DNA of 64,000 nt from Spirosoma sp. 48-14. Its GTDB lineage: Bacteria > Bacteroidota > Bacteroidia > Cytophagales > Spirosomataceae. The position numbers and the translations under genes were made by a program. A model generated the notes under the pieces. The model was not told the DNA's origin, made no database searches, and saw nothing but the letters and a program-made list of their open reading frames with translations. Shown one piece after another: positions 17,667 through 27,523 of the stretch (position 1 is its first letter; every line of letters begins with the position of its first letter). Location of the stretch: assembly GCF_001898575.1 (NCBI RefSeq), contig NZ_MKUD01000018.1:1-64000 (forward strand). The letters are read 5' to 3'.

Positions 17667-20159
17667 TTACTTCTCCGATTTTCCTCCGCCTACTTTACCG
17701 GCTTTATTGGGCTGAACGGCCGTCGTTGGGTTTTTCACGTATTTGTCGAGCCAGCCATTCATTTCCCACAGCATGTGCAGCAGCGATTCTTTGGAATCGT
17801 AATGATGGCTTTCGTACGGCAGAAATACCAGTCGGGTGGTAGCGCCAAACCCTTTCAACGCATTGTAATACCGTTCCGACTGAATGGGAAATGTGCCCGT
17901 GTTATTATCAGCTTCACCGTGAATCAGTAAGAGTGGTGTTTTCATCTTGTCGGCATTCATAAACGGTGACATTTTGCTGTACACCTCGGGCGCCTGCCAA
18001 TAGGTACGCTGTTCGTTCTGGAAGCCAAACGGTGTCAATGTCCGGTTATAGGCCCCACTCCGTGCAATACCGGCCTTAAACATCCGGCTGTGCGTGAGCA
18101 GATTGGCCGTCATAAACGCACCATACGAGTGCCCACCTACACCTACTTTGGTTGAATCGACCACGCCCAGCCGAACGCCTTCGTCAATAGCGGCTTTTGC
18201 GCTGGCTACCAGTTGCTCTACATAGGTATCGTTCGGTTCTTTATCACCTTCGCCCACAATCGGAATACTGGCATTATCCAGAATGGCGTAACCCATTGTC
18301 ACGAATGCAGCCGCACCCCAGTAGCTAATCCGGTTGAACTGGTAGGGCGAACCCGATACCTGACCAGCCGCATCTTTGCTTTTGAATTCGGCTGGGTACG
18401 CCCACAGGAAGGTAGGCAATGGCCCCTGTTCTTTTTTATAACCAACCGGCAAATATAAGGTAGCCGTCAGATCGACACCGTCCGGGCGCTTATAGCGCAG
18501 TTGTTGCTTCTGAATCCCTTTCAGTTGTGGGTACGGATGCGGGAAGAACGTAACCTGAATGGGAGCGATCCGCGCTTTCAGATTCCGAACGAAGTAATTG
18601 GGGTTTTCGTCGGGCGATTCGCGCGTGGTCAGAATCACCTGTTTGGCAGCATCCAGCACGGCAACCGGACGTTCGAAATACGGAGCCGCCGACCGCCAGA
18701 GTTCTTTCGTCTGCTTTGTTTTCAGATTCAGAAGGCTTACAAACGGGCGGTCGCCTTCGGGCGATGAACCTTGTCCATTCAGCATCAGAATTTCGCCCGT
18801 AGGCAGAATATTCAGCACATCCCGACCGTACTGGTTCTGCTTCACATCAGGCTGACCCGGATTGGTATATCGATCTTCGTATGAGCGGTCGAACAGAACC
18901 GAGGTTTGCCAGGTAGCTGGATTCACAACTTTGGTAATGGTTTTGCGGCTCTGCCACCACCGTTCGCTGGCTAATGCCGTCGACTCGTTCCCCCAATCGA
19001 ACCCACCAAACCGAAACTGAGCCGCATAGATTTCTTTAGGCTCGGCGGTAAAGGGCGCATCCAGCAAAAACACTTTATCCCGAACGTCAGCCTTTACTTT
19101 CGGATCACCATTGTCCTGCGCAACCGTATAATAGACCGAAGCCGGTACGTCCGTCCGCCAGGTGTAATCGCGTGGGCCAGTCGGAACGCCATCCCGGCTG
19201 TAGGCAACATTTTCCTGCAATGGGCCGTCGTTTAGCGTTTTCACCAGCGTTCCACCAGTGGCATAAATCTCTGTTTTTAGCGGAAACCGATAGACGGGTA
19301 CGAGATAAGAGAACGGTGTATGTACCGTTTCGATCATGACATATTTTCCGTCCGGCGATGGATCGGCCGAGAGGATGATACCGGGTTGGCCAATGTTGGT
19401 CGTAGTACCGTCTACTCCTAATTTAACTACCTGCGCCGTAGTGTAATAGGCAAATTGCTTTTCGTCGGATGGGTTTTTGAGCAGGTCCTGGTAAGTTGGG
19501 GCTTGTCCGCGGGCGCCCTTTACGTTTTCCTGCGTGGTGGGTCCTACAGGCACGCGGCTTACCTCTGGTGCGGGGCCACGTCCGGCTGGAACCGCTTTTA
19601 CGATCAGGCTTTTACTGTCCGACAGCCACCGATACGGCACACCCAGCGTTGCATTTAGCGCCATTGTCCCTACCTGTTTGGCCGTAGCTGTTGCCACATC
19701 AACCACATACAAATCGATACGGCTGTCGGTCGAGTTAGCAAATGCAATCTTCGAATCGTCGGGTGACCAGCTAACGTAGCTAATCATTGGCGAAGCTGGC
19801 AGACCGGCAATTGTTTTCTCCTCTTTGTCGGTCAGTTTCCGCAGTTTCAGCCCCGTAATATAGCGCGCCCGGCTGGGGCCTGTATTGGCTGGGTTCAGGC
19901 GAAGTCCGGCCAGTTTTAGTTCGGGTTGCGACAGTTCGGCAATTGTCGGCACTTCGGCCTGTTCGAGCATGATCATCCTGTCGCCTTTCCCCGACATACT
20001 CACAGTAGGAGTTGACGGCACCGTAACCAGATCGGCCAACGGTTTAGGCGGAGTTTGATACGACGCAGCATCCTGCGCATATCCGGCCAATGAGCTGGAA
20101 AGCCCTGCCAGTAGCAAAAGCCAGCGACCTGAGCGATTAATTATTCGATTAGAAATCAT
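17667..20159 (-). CDS. secreted S9-family serine peptidase (glutamyl endopeptidase-like)
   Basis: An 830-residue prolyl oligopeptidase-fold enzyme. A signal peptide (WLLLLAGLSSSLAGYAQ) sends it to the periplasm. The N-terminal beta-propeller region runs to about residue 560. The alpha/beta hydrolase domain has the nucleophile in GGHSYGAF (about 675), the Asp in HGEADNNTG (about 745) and the His in YESHHYDSKES (about 785). The EADNNTGTFPIQSERYY stretch and the EQRTYWQAPEVY segment resemble the S9D glutamyl endopeptidase group found in cyanobacteria, plants and Bacteroidota, so I favour that subfamily; cleavage specificity is inferred. The gene stands alone with an exact -7 element upstream at 20229-20236. 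Confidence 0.9.
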   Translation of the reverse strand: MISNRIINRSGRWLLLLAGLSSSLAGYAQDAASYQTPPKPLADLVTVPSTPTVSMSGKGDRMIMLEQAEVPTIAELSQPELKLAGLRLNPANTGPSRARYITGLKLRKLTDKEEKTIAGLPASPMISYVSWSPDDSKIAFANSTDSRIDLYVVDVATATAKQVGTMALNATLGVPYRWLSDSKSLIVKAVPAGRGPAPEVSRVPVGPTTQENVKGARGQAPTYQDLLKNPSDEKQFAYYTTAQVVKLGVDGTTTNIGQPGIILSADPSPDGKYVMIETVHTPFSYLVPVYRFPLKTEIYATGGTLVKTLNDGPLQENVAYSRDGVPTGPRDYTWRTDVPASVYYTVAQDNGDPKVKADVRDKVFLLDAPFTAEPKEIYAAQFRFGGFDWGNESTALASERWWQSRKTITKVVNPATWQTSVLFDRSYEDRYTNPGQPDVKQNQYGRDVLNILPTGEILMLNGQGSSPEGDRPFVSLLNLKTKQTKELWRSAAPYFERPVAVLDAAKQVILTTRESPDENPNYFVRNLKARIAPIQVTFFPHPYPQLKGIQKQQLRYKRPDGVDLTATLYLPVGYKKEQGPLPTFLWAYPAEFKSKDAAGQVSGSPYQFNRISYWGAAAFVTMGYAILDNASIPIVGEGDKEPNDTYVEQLVASAKAAIDEGVRLGVVDSTKVGVGGHSYGAFMTANLLTHSRMFKAGIARSGAYNRTLTPFGFQNEQRTYWQAPEVYSKMSPFMNADKMKTPLLLIHGEADNNTGTFPIQSERYYNALKGFGATTRLVFLPYESHHYDSKESLLHMLWEMNGWLDKYVKNPTTAVQPNKAGKVGGGKSEK

Positions 20160-20228
20160 ACATCGAGTGACGTTTTAGGTTGTATGAGGTGTAACTGAAA
20201 CACGTAGTAAAGCGCAATCACGCTAAGG

Positions 20229-20236
20229 CAAAATTA
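20229..20236 (-). promoter_or_regulatory. candidate -7 element of the S9 peptidase gene
   Basis: Read on the minus strand this is TAATTTTG, an exact TAnnTTTG. It implies a leader of roughly 60 nt before the ATG at 20159. I see no TTTG at the right distance upstream. Confidence 0.4.
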
Positions 20237-20300
20237 GGCACACTTATTAATTTATAGGTTATTATTTCAACTTTTATTCATCTATCACCATAAAATTCCA

Positions 20301-21020
20301 TTATTTTTCACGAGTCCAAATTTCATTCACAGCGCCCCCTGTTGAGCTTTGACCAGTATGATGCCATTCGTCCTGATCGATAGCGGCTTTAAACGTAAGC
20401 GACCGGCCTACGCGGCCATTGTCCCGGGAAAAGAAATCAATCGTTTCGGTGTAAATGCCTGATTTCAGCACGTAGGTACCACCCCCGGTTCCAGAAAACT
20501 GTTTCGTCTGCGGATTAATGGCTACCCACTGAAATCGGCTACCCGTCAGTAATTTTATAGTTTTACGCGGACCACGCTGCATCATCGTCATCTGTCCTGC
20601 ATCGTTGGCCCGTCCTGTTATTCGCCAAAGGCCGGTAAGTGGTGTCGATAATTCACTGAGCTGAGTAAACACCCGATTGCTACCGGGGCTAGTCATCGTC
20701 AGTTGTCCTTTGCTGATCGTTATGGGATAGGTTTCGGTTTGCCCCACCCGGCTACTATCCTTCGTATCGAACTCAACCATCAGGTTTAACTGATTTCCCT
20801 CCTGACGAAAGGCTCCTCCGCGCGTACTGATAAATCGATTGGGCTCGTACGTTGTCTGAATGAGATAGTTATCAGCCATCGTAAGCATCACAATCGTACC
20901 TGAAGGTTCTGTCAGTCGCCAGGCACCCTCCAGTTTGTTCTTTTGTAGTGGTCTGAAGGCAACTATCAAACTACTAATAAGCCCAAGGAATACGATGAGT
21001 TGTTGTTTTTGCAGGTGCAT
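20301..21020 (-). CDS. secreted protein with two tandem lipocalin-like domains
   Basis: A 239-residue protein of unknown function. After a hydrophobic leader (QLIVFLGLISSLIVAF) come two beta-rich halves that resemble each other: KLEGAWRLTE at about residue 29 matches PLTGLWRITG at about 126; STRGGAFRQEGNQL matches GTGGGTYVLKSGIY; DTKDSSRVGQTETY matches SRDNGRVGRSLTF. This looks like an old duplication of a lipocalin-like domain of about 100 residues, as seen in Bacteroidota exported proteins sometimes named membrane or secreted protein. The second half ends in NEIWTREK, a typical lipocalin-like end. Ligand unknown. Confidence 0.7.
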   Translation of the reverse strand: MHLQKQQLIVFLGLISSLIVAFRPLQKNKLEGAWRLTEPSGTIVMLTMADNYLIQTTYEPNRFISTRGGAFRQEGNQLNLMVEFDTKDSSRVGQTETYPITISKGQLTMTSPGSNRVFTQLSELSTPLTGLWRITGRANDAGQMTMMQRGPRKTIKLLTGSRFQWVAINPQTKQFSGTGGGTYVLKSGIYTETIDFFSRDNGRVGRSLTFKAAIDQDEWHHTGQSSTGGAVNEIWTREK

Positions 21021-21188
21021 AGTTTGCTGGCATTTATTGTCGATCCTCTAATAAAGTGGCCATGGCCCAATACACTACTCACGACATCTATGGTTGATTA
21101 TGGCAGCAAATGGGCAGATTATTATCCTAAAGCCACTGATTATCGATTCTGGCTGGATTTCTGACCCCACTCCCTTCAATTTTGGATC

Positions 21189-21749
21189 ATGAAAACACGA
21201 ATCAGATTCAATCAGACCGTCTTGATGGTACTTCTTCAATTCGTTCTGCTATCGACAACCGCACTGGCCCATACAACGCCTAACGAATCGGCGGATGCTC
21301 GACAAGCGGTTGTCGATTTTCTACATTGGTACAAGGCCAACCTGCTATCGATCAGCAAAATTTACCTGGTCGATCAGAAGCCCGGCAAACCCTATGCTGT
21401 CAATTTTAAACATACCGAACGCTATCTCTCATCTCTGAAAAGCAGCCAGTTACTCACCGATAGCTACCTAGCCGAATGGCGAACCTACTTTAAGCAACGG
21501 CAGGAAGGGTTTCAGCTTTCGCCCCAAAACGAAGGCCCTCCAACAGGTTTCGAATATGACCTGGTGATGCTAAGCCAGGACGTTGACGCGCAAATGGACT
21601 CGTTGAAAACACTGAAAATCCGCTCTGTAAAGGTCAACGGCAATCGGGCAACGGTAAAGTTTTTCCTGCTGGAAGATTATGAGTTCCGACTCATAAAGAT
21701 CAACAATCGCTGGTTGATCAACGAAATTCTCAACCTAAGCGCGGAATAA
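21189..21749 (+). CDS. exported DUF3828-like protein
   Basis: A 186-residue protein with a signal peptide (VLMVLLQFVLLSTTALAHT). The remaining part starts with ARQAVVDFLHWYKANL and ends with KINNRWLINEILNL, the beginning and end pattern of DUF3828-type periplasmic proteins with an NTF2-like fold. The middle holds YDLVMLSQDVDAQMDSL, also usual in that group. Function is unknown. It is followed by an imperfect long hairpin at 21828-21900 and by the von Willebrand A protein on the same strand. Confidence 0.65.
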   Translation: MKTRIRFNQTVLMVLLQFVLLSTTALAHTTPNESADARQAVVDFLHWYKANLLSISKIYLVDQKPGKPYAVNFKHTERYLSSLKSSQLLTDSYLAEWRTYFKQRQEGFQLSPQNEGPPTGFEYDLVMLSQDVDAQMDSLKTLKIRSVKVNGNRATVKFFLLEDYEFRLIKINNRWLINEILNLSAE

Positions 21750-21827
21750 GCGGGGTTTCAGCCAGACCAGCAAAGCGACTAAAACGAACAGAAGAACATG
21801 GAACGGTTTCTATGGATAGGATACCTA

Positions 21828-21900
21828 GTTCCCTGGTAACGCGGGAGGAAGCCCGCGATGGCAGCCAGTTAGCGCGGGTTTCCTCCCGCGTTACTGGAAC
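21828..21900. repeat. long imperfect inverted repeat, GC-rich arms
   Basis: The arms, about 21828-21857 and 21871-21900, pair over nearly 30 positions with two small defects; the core GTAACGCGGGAGGAA is exact. It lies between two plus-strand genes and has no T tract. Confidence 0.75.
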
Positions 21901-22007
21901 AATCCTACTTATTTAGTCCATATACTCAACGTTTTACGTTTCACACGATCAATACTGCGTACTTCGTACGTTCCCGCCAGACTGGCGTATCGGTCATCTT
22001 TTGGTTT

Positions 22008-24743
22008 ATGCAGACCTATATTTGTTTGTTTTTCCTCTTTTCCGCTGCCTTTGCTACGGGTCAGGCCCTTCGTGAAACCCCACAGCAGGCCCTGAACCAA
22101 TATGTAGCTTTTCTGAATCAGTCGGTCGATGAAGTAGCAGATCGTTTTCAGCGCATACAAGGGTATCATGCCAGCATGGATCAGCCGCATGGGTTCCCGA
22201 AAATGTCGCCCTCAGGCACGCTGGAAGCCTATTATTACAAGAAAGCCATTGCCAGCGAAGCCCTTACCGACGCAGAGAAACAACGCCTGAAGGCCAGCGC
22301 CCAGTCGCTCTGGAAACTACTGAACAAGATCGATCAGACGGCCAAAACACTGGAAACCTACGACCGACTAAAAGATTATCAGCGCGATAATTTCAGGCAA
22401 GCGCATAGCCTGATTGCCGATTTTCAGAGCCTGAATACCCAATTCAGCCAGAGTAAAGACTCGTTGTACAAACAAATTCAGCGGGTTTACCGACGCTATC
22501 AGCCCTATCGGGCTACGGATGCGTATCTGTATACCGAGAAAGAAATGGAGCAGGTGCTACTGAGCCAGCAGACGCTACTCGATACGTTATCGTATTACCT
22601 GAACGAGAAAAATCCATCGCACTGGCCCGTTGAATTGGTGCAGCAAAGCATCCTGGCCGATGAAAAGCTATTAACTGGATTAGGCGAAGCGAAGAGCCAT
22701 ATCGCCTATCCGGCATCCGATATGATGGGATCGTTCCAGGCAGGTCTTCGGTCGATTCAGGGCTTAAAAAAGCAGGCTGTCGATGATTATAATTTTGCGG
22801 CCCGGCAATCGGTTCGTCACGACAATGACTTTTACAAATCATACCTGAATTACTACAACAACGACCTCGTAAGCTGGTATCAGCAATTCGTCAATTATAG
22901 TAAGTCGGCCATTCATTTGCTGGATTATCCGAAATACAGTCCGGTTTTTGTGATCGATGCCCCCACCGTTGCGTCAAAACAAACGAGCGTAATACCTTTT
23001 CGGGATGTTCAGCCTCTTGCTTTTACGGTCAAACCTGCTCCTGCTCCAGCCCCTGCGGCCACGTTTGGCGCGCTGAACGCCTATGTCGACTTTATCAACG
23101 AAGGGTTACGCCAAATGAATCATATGCAGATGCTGGTTCGGAATTACCAGTCATCAGCCGAGTATTACCGCGACCCATCCCGCACTAGCCGCCGAAGTCA
23201 ATTGACTTACAGGCACGACGATTTTAAAGTCCCGGTATCCGAGCATCAACTGCTCCAGATCAATAGCCCACAGATTCCCCCAACATATCGGACCTCAATC
23301 AACGGTCAGGCGGATGTGCTGCTGGCGATCCTGAACGAAATGGATGCGCTGAGTATTGACCTGATCAACTATACCAGCAATCGGCAATACGAACAGGATC
23401 ATCTGAAACGATCAGACGAAATTCTGGACCGATATACCTATCTGTTCGACGTATTCGATAAGAAAAAAGAGCGACTGTATCAGGATGTTCGGCGCATTCA
23501 CGAAAGTTACCCGCTGAAAAAGCCCAACGATCCCTGGAATGTATCGGGAAAGGCCATGATGCAGTTGATGGATTTGAACAAAGACGTATTATTTGGCGTC
23601 AAAGCGTACCTACAGGGCGAAACGGCTCAGCCACCTGCTACTGAAGCCGTTCAGGCCGAAGCCCGAAACCTGATTATCAATGAATTTAAGAACCTGAAAG
23701 GCTTACAACGATTAGGTCGAAATAATGGCCTGTGCCCTTACACACCCTATGAAGATCTGGCCGAGAATTCACTTAAACTGGCAGAAATGGCGCAACGGCC
23801 ATCAACCAAATCGGCTTCCAACACGTACGAATCATTTTATTACTTCTACAATAACCAGTTGGTGTATGCCTATAACCAGTTTAGCGAACTGGCGAAAGTT
23901 GATGTACTGAAAACCATTAATCAACCCAACCTACTGGCCTTCCGTAGGGCAACGGCATCCGATAAGCCCGTCCCCCCCGCTGAACCAGCCCCAAAAACCG
24001 CTCTAGAAGTAACCCCAAAAGCGCCCAAAAAAGTAGTTGATCAAGTCACGACGGCGACGACTACGCCCTTGAGTAGTCCAACCGCATCCGTGGGCCAAAC
24101 AGTCATCCAGCACGATACGGTTTATGTCAACACAACAAAAGTAGACACGGTTTTCGTGGATCGGTCAGGGCAGCGAAGTGTTGTCAATTCACTGGAAGGA
24201 TTTGCGACAAATAATATGGTGCTGCTTGTTGATGTGTCGGGCTCGATGGATTCGCCCTATAAACTGCCTTTATTGAAAACGGCTATCAAGTCGCTCCTCA
24301 AAATTATTCGCCCCGAAGATCAGATTTCCATTGTAGTGTATTCAGGGAAGGCGCGGGTAGCGTTGAAACCGACATCGGGAGCCAATGCTGACGAAATTGC
24401 CCAAACGATTGATCAACTCCGGTCGGATGGCGATACCGACGGAAACAAAGGCATTCAGTTAGCGTATAAAGTTGCCGACAAGAATTACGTACGGGCCGGT
24501 AACAACCGCATCATTTTAGCCAACGACGGCGAATTTCCCGTTAGCGAGGAGGTCTATCAACTCGTCCGGGATGCCAGCAATCAGGACGTTTACCTAACGA
24601 TCTTTACGTTTGGCAAGAATGAACTTACTGGGCAAAATCTCAAAAAATTAGCGCAGGCTGGCAAGGGTAGCTACACGCACATTACCCGCGAGAACGCGAA
24701 TCTCCAGCTAATTGTCGAGGCTCAGGCAAAAAAAGCCCGCTGA
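22008..24743 (+). CDS. von Willebrand factor A protein with a duplicated helical N-terminus
   Basis: A 911-residue exported protein (signal MQTYICLFFLFSAAFATG). Two long helical repeats of roughly 300 residues make up most of it. Repeat A (about 28-325) begins LNQYVAFLNQ and ends with FYKSYLNYYNNDLVSWY; repeat B (about 353-645) begins LNAYVDFINE and ends with FYYFYNNQLVYAYNQF. Each has an LYKQIQRVY/LYQDVRRIH motif in the middle. A Pro- and Thr-rich linker leads to a C-terminal vWA domain from about 737, with the metal site DVSGSMDS, the Thr in DGDTDGNKG and the Asp in ANDGEF. vWA domains bind protein partners through a divalent metal. The role is unknown. Confidence 0.78.
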   Translation: MQTYICLFFLFSAAFATGQALRETPQQALNQYVAFLNQSVDEVADRFQRIQGYHASMDQPHGFPKMSPSGTLEAYYYKKAIASEALTDAEKQRLKASAQSLWKLLNKIDQTAKTLETYDRLKDYQRDNFRQAHSLIADFQSLNTQFSQSKDSLYKQIQRVYRRYQPYRATDAYLYTEKEMEQVLLSQQTLLDTLSYYLNEKNPSHWPVELVQQSILADEKLLTGLGEAKSHIAYPASDMMGSFQAGLRSIQGLKKQAVDDYNFAARQSVRHDNDFYKSYLNYYNNDLVSWYQQFVNYSKSAIHLLDYPKYSPVFVIDAPTVASKQTSVIPFRDVQPLAFTVKPAPAPAPAATFGALNAYVDFINEGLRQMNHMQMLVRNYQSSAEYYRDPSRTSRRSQLTYRHDDFKVPVSEHQLLQINSPQIPPTYRTSINGQADVLLAILNEMDALSIDLINYTSNRQYEQDHLKRSDEILDRYTYLFDVFDKKKERLYQDVRRIHESYPLKKPNDPWNVSGKAMMQLMDLNKDVLFGVKAYLQGETAQPPATEAVQAEARNLIINEFKNLKGLQRLGRNNGLCPYTPYEDLAENSLKLAEMAQRPSTKSASNTYESFYYFYNNQLVYAYNQFSELAKVDVLKTINQPNLLAFRRATASDKPVPPAEPAPKTALEVTPKAPKKVVDQVTTATTTPLSSPTASVGQTVIQHDTVYVNTTKVDTVFVDRSGQRSVVNSLEGFATNNMVLLVDVSGSMDSPYKLPLLKTAIKSLLKIIRPEDQISIVVYSGKARVALKPTSGANADEIAQTIDQLRSDGDTDGNKGIQLAYKVADKNYVRAGNNRIILANDGEFPVSEEVYQLVRDASNQDVYLTIFTFGKNELTGQNLKKLAQAGKGSYTHITRENANLQLIVEAQAKKAR

Positions 24744-24811
24744 TAAGCGACTGATTTCAGCGATTATTTTCTTCTTAAACTTTTCTTAATTGAGCTATAA
24801 CAGCAGCTTTC

Positions 24812-24893
24812 TGTCTTCCCGAGGCAGGAGGGATCTCCGGTAAGAGGCATACGATTCTTTACTACCAAAGATCCCTCCTGCCTCGGGAAGACA
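24812..24893. repeat. 24-bp perfect inverted repeat
   Basis: Arms 24812-24835 and 24870-24893 are exact complements around a 34-nt loop. It lies between the convergent vWA gene and the glucarate operon; the remaining sequence of this 244-bp gap shows nothing else. Confidence 0.85.
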
Positions 24894-24987
24894 AAAGGTG
24901 CTAAAATAGTTTAAACAGGGTCCTACTACCCTTGAACTGATAGTCTGAACTCCACGCCTATTTAATTCAAATTCATACGCTCATTTA

Positions 24988-26292
24988 TCACCACCTGACC
25001 GATTGAAATGTCCAGCCGGGTTGTACTTTCTGCATTTCCGTTTCGTCATCCCGTTTGGTCAAACCACAGGCCAGGTAATTCTGGTGCAGTTTAGCCAGTG
25101 CCGCACGGTCAAGTTCAACACCTAATCCGGGACCTTCCGGCACGGCTACACTACCTTCCTCAAACCGGATACGACCGCCCACAATTACCTCGTCCGACTG
25201 CCAGGGATAATGCGTATCAAGTGCATAAGGGACTTTGGGGATAGCCGCTCCCAGGTGAACCATAGCCGCCAGCGAAATACCGAGATGGCTATTGGAGTGC
25301 ATCGACAAGCCCCGCCCGAAGGTTTCACAAATAGACGAAAGCATCATGGACGACCGAAGACCTCCCCAGAAATGATGATCGCTCAGGATGATATCCTCCG
25401 AGCCAATCGCAATACTGTTCGGAATATCCTGAAACGAGGTGGTACACATATTCGTTGCCAACGGCGTTTTCAGTGCTTTCCGCACCTCAGCCATATTGGC
25501 CTGCCCTCGCGTTGGGTCTTCCAGGTATTCCAGGATAGGCTCCATCATCCGGCCGTATTTTATGGACGTTTCAACGGTCCAGATCGCATTCGGATCGACC
25601 CGCAACGGTACATTGGGCCCGAAGGCTTCGTACAAGGCAAACATCGCATCGACCTCCTGCTGGGGTTCAAATACGCCACCTTTCAATTTGATCGACTGAA
25701 AACCAAACTCAGCACACATGGCTTTAGCCTGGGCGACAATACCCGCTGGATCAAGAGCCGCAGCCTGCCGGGCAGACGCCCACCCCTGTGCCGATGGGTC
25801 AAGCTCAAACCCGAATTCCCCCCCTGCCCCTTCATACTTGTAAAACAGATAAGCTGAAAACGGAACCCGATCCCGCAGTTTGCCACCCAGTAAATCAACC
25901 ACCGGCCGACTGGTTACTTTGCCAATTATGTCGAGACAGGCTACTTCAATAGCACTAAAAATATGCACGAGTTTTCGCTGATCCCAGGGAGTTTCGCCCC
26001 GTTGCGCGGTTGTTTCGGTACCAAACCGACTGACCAGAGCCTGACGGATTTCGGCCAGTTGGAATACATCTTTACCAATCAGTAAATCGCGGGAGTCGGC
26101 CAGAGCAGCATCAATGTCCCTATTGCCCGGTATTTCGCTGATACCGGAAATACCATCGTCGGTAACCAGCTCGACAATGGTACGTAATGCATAGGGCGCG
26201 TGAAGGCCAGCGGCATTTAACAGTGGCGGATCAACAATGGCAATGGGCGTAATCTGAATGTCTTTAATTCGGGGTCCTGTTTTATAGGGCAT
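24988..26292 (-). CDS. gudD: glucarate dehydratase
   Basis: A 434-residue enolase-superfamily enzyme of the glucarate dehydratase subgroup. The KxK motif is IKLKGG (K202, K204), metal ligands lie in RVDPNAIW (D233, N235) and the EYLEDP stretch, and the His of the His-Asp dyad is H332 in SMHSNSHLG. It removes water from D-glucarate to give 5-dehydro-4-deoxy-D-glucarate, in the cytoplasm. It is the last gene of a five-gene minus-strand operon that also encodes the aldolase, the reductase and a permease, which supports the assignment. A 17-bp hairpin separates it from the TIM barrel gene. Confidence 0.93.
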   Translation of the reverse strand: MPYKTGPRIKDIQITPIAIVDPPLLNAAGLHAPYALRTIVELVTDDGISGISEIPGNRDIDAALADSRDLLIGKDVFQLAEIRQALVSRFGTETTAQRGETPWDQRKLVHIFSAIEVACLDIIGKVTSRPVVDLLGGKLRDRVPFSAYLFYKYEGAGGEFGFELDPSAQGWASARQAAALDPAGIVAQAKAMCAEFGFQSIKLKGGVFEPQQEVDAMFALYEAFGPNVPLRVDPNAIWTVETSIKYGRMMEPILEYLEDPTRGQANMAEVRKALKTPLATNMCTTSFQDIPNSIAIGSEDIILSDHHFWGGLRSSMMLSSICETFGRGLSMHSNSHLGISLAAMVHLGAAIPKVPYALDTHYPWQSDEVIVGGRIRFEEGSVAVPEGPGLGVELDRAALAKLHQNYLACGLTKRDDETEMQKVQPGWTFQSVRW

Positions 26293-26308
26293 AGAAAAAG
26301 TTGGTTTC

Positions 26309-26365
26309 GACAGGATGAACAGGATTATGGCATCCCTTAATTCAATCCATCCTGTTCATCCTGTC
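26309..26365. repeat. 17-bp intercistronic inverted repeat in the glucarate operon
   Basis: Arms 26309-26325 and 26349-26365 pair exactly; each arm holds the near-repeat CAGGATGAACAGGAT. A further partial copy (AATCCTGTCAG) follows at 26366. It sits between two operon genes. Confidence 0.75.
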
Positions 26366-26383
26366 AATCCTGTCAGAAAAAAA

Positions 26384-27496
26384 TCACACATCATCAGCTA
26401 CGGTCTGAATCAATCCTTTAATGTAGCCATAACAGAAAGCAAATGCCTGTAAACTACTGGCCGGATCGGCATGGGTAGGCACATGGTCGGGCATGACCAT
26501 ACCCGAATATCCAACATCACGCAACGCTCTGACAACGTGCAGGAAATTCATATCGCCATTATCGGGATACACTTCCTGAAAGTTGTTCCAGCCACCTTTA
26601 ATATTCCGCAAATGCACATTGAAAATCTGATTCCGCTCACCTACCCAGTTGATGATCGGGATAATCTCATTTTTCGGATCGTTCAGGCCTTCGGCAATAG
26701 ACCCAATGCAGAAATTAAAGCCGTGGTATTCGCTATCGTACAATTTGGCAAACCGCTGGATACCTTCAAGTACGTTCGGGCTATTCCAGCGAGTAATGCC
26801 CCGATAGCCTGCGGGTGTAGGTGGGTCGGCAATGTGATTGGCCAGCTTTACTTTATGCTCTTTCGCAACGGGCAGAAGCCGATCCAACAAATACGTGATG
26901 CGCTCGAACATCTGTTCAATCGATACATCTCCCGCTATGGTTTTCGGGTCGTTTCGGTTGAGGGCGGCTTCGTAATTCCAGGTGCTGTACTCCGCATTAC
27001 CCCGCTTCGGATCAAGGGTTTTACCCGTTCGTAATACAGGCAGGATCGTTGTATTGTAGTTCAGTACCTTGATACCCGTTTTACCGGCCACTTCAATCAT
27101 CTGTTGCAAAATCTCGATTTCCCGATCTCGTTCAGGGCTTTTGCCGAGCATGATATTCGGGTATTGAGCGCGTTCGATACCCGACGATTCGAGTGGAAAA
27201 TGATAAGCGTCGAGGCTAATGCCGTATTTTTCGCAGGCTTCTTTTTTCGCTAGCGAATCTGCCAGATCCCACCCTTTACCCGGAATCGTTTTGGGGGCTC
27301 CCCCATCCAGGTTATAGACCCCATGTCGGGCCTTAAATTCCAGATTCTCCTTCGTGGTGCCTCCTGATTGACAGCCCACCTTCATCAGCACCTTCTTCGG
27401 TTTTCGTAACGACTCAGCCTGTGCTGATTTAGAGACCAATGCTGCCGGGCTCACCGCTCCTACGGTCATAACCCGAATAAAATGCTGACGATTCAT
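26384..27496 (-). CDS. exported TIM-barrel sugar-acid dehydratase (mannonate dehydratase/UxuA-like)
   Basis: A 370-residue TIM barrel protein with an N-terminal leader (MNRQHFIRVMTVGAVSPAAL) that suggests export; the twin-arginine motif is not intact. Motifs shared with D-mannonate dehydratases are ANHIADPP, the NFCIGSIAEG stretch, IFNVHLRNIKGG, and VMPDHVP near the C-terminus. Such enzymes use Mn2+ and a His/Cys ligand set. Within a glucarate operon it could supply an epimerase or dehydratase acting on another uronate-derived acid. It may alternatively be a xylose isomerase-like epimerase. It lies between gudD and garR. Confidence 0.72.
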   Translation of the reverse strand: MNRQHFIRVMTVGAVSPAALVSKSAQAESLRKPKKVLMKVGCQSGGTTKENLEFKARHGVYNLDGGAPKTIPGKGWDLADSLAKKEACEKYGISLDAYHFPLESSGIERAQYPNIMLGKSPERDREIEILQQMIEVAGKTGIKVLNYNTTILPVLRTGKTLDPKRGNAEYSTWNYEAALNRNDPKTIAGDVSIEQMFERITYLLDRLLPVAKEHKVKLANHIADPPTPAGYRGITRWNSPNVLEGIQRFAKLYDSEYHGFNFCIGSIAEGLNDPKNEIIPIINWVGERNQIFNVHLRNIKGGWNNFQEVYPDNGDMNFLHVVRALRDVGYSGMVMPDHVPTHADPASSLQAFAFCYGYIKGLIQTVADDV

Positions 27497-27523
27497 GGTC
27501 GATTAAGGGATGGGAAAGTAGTT

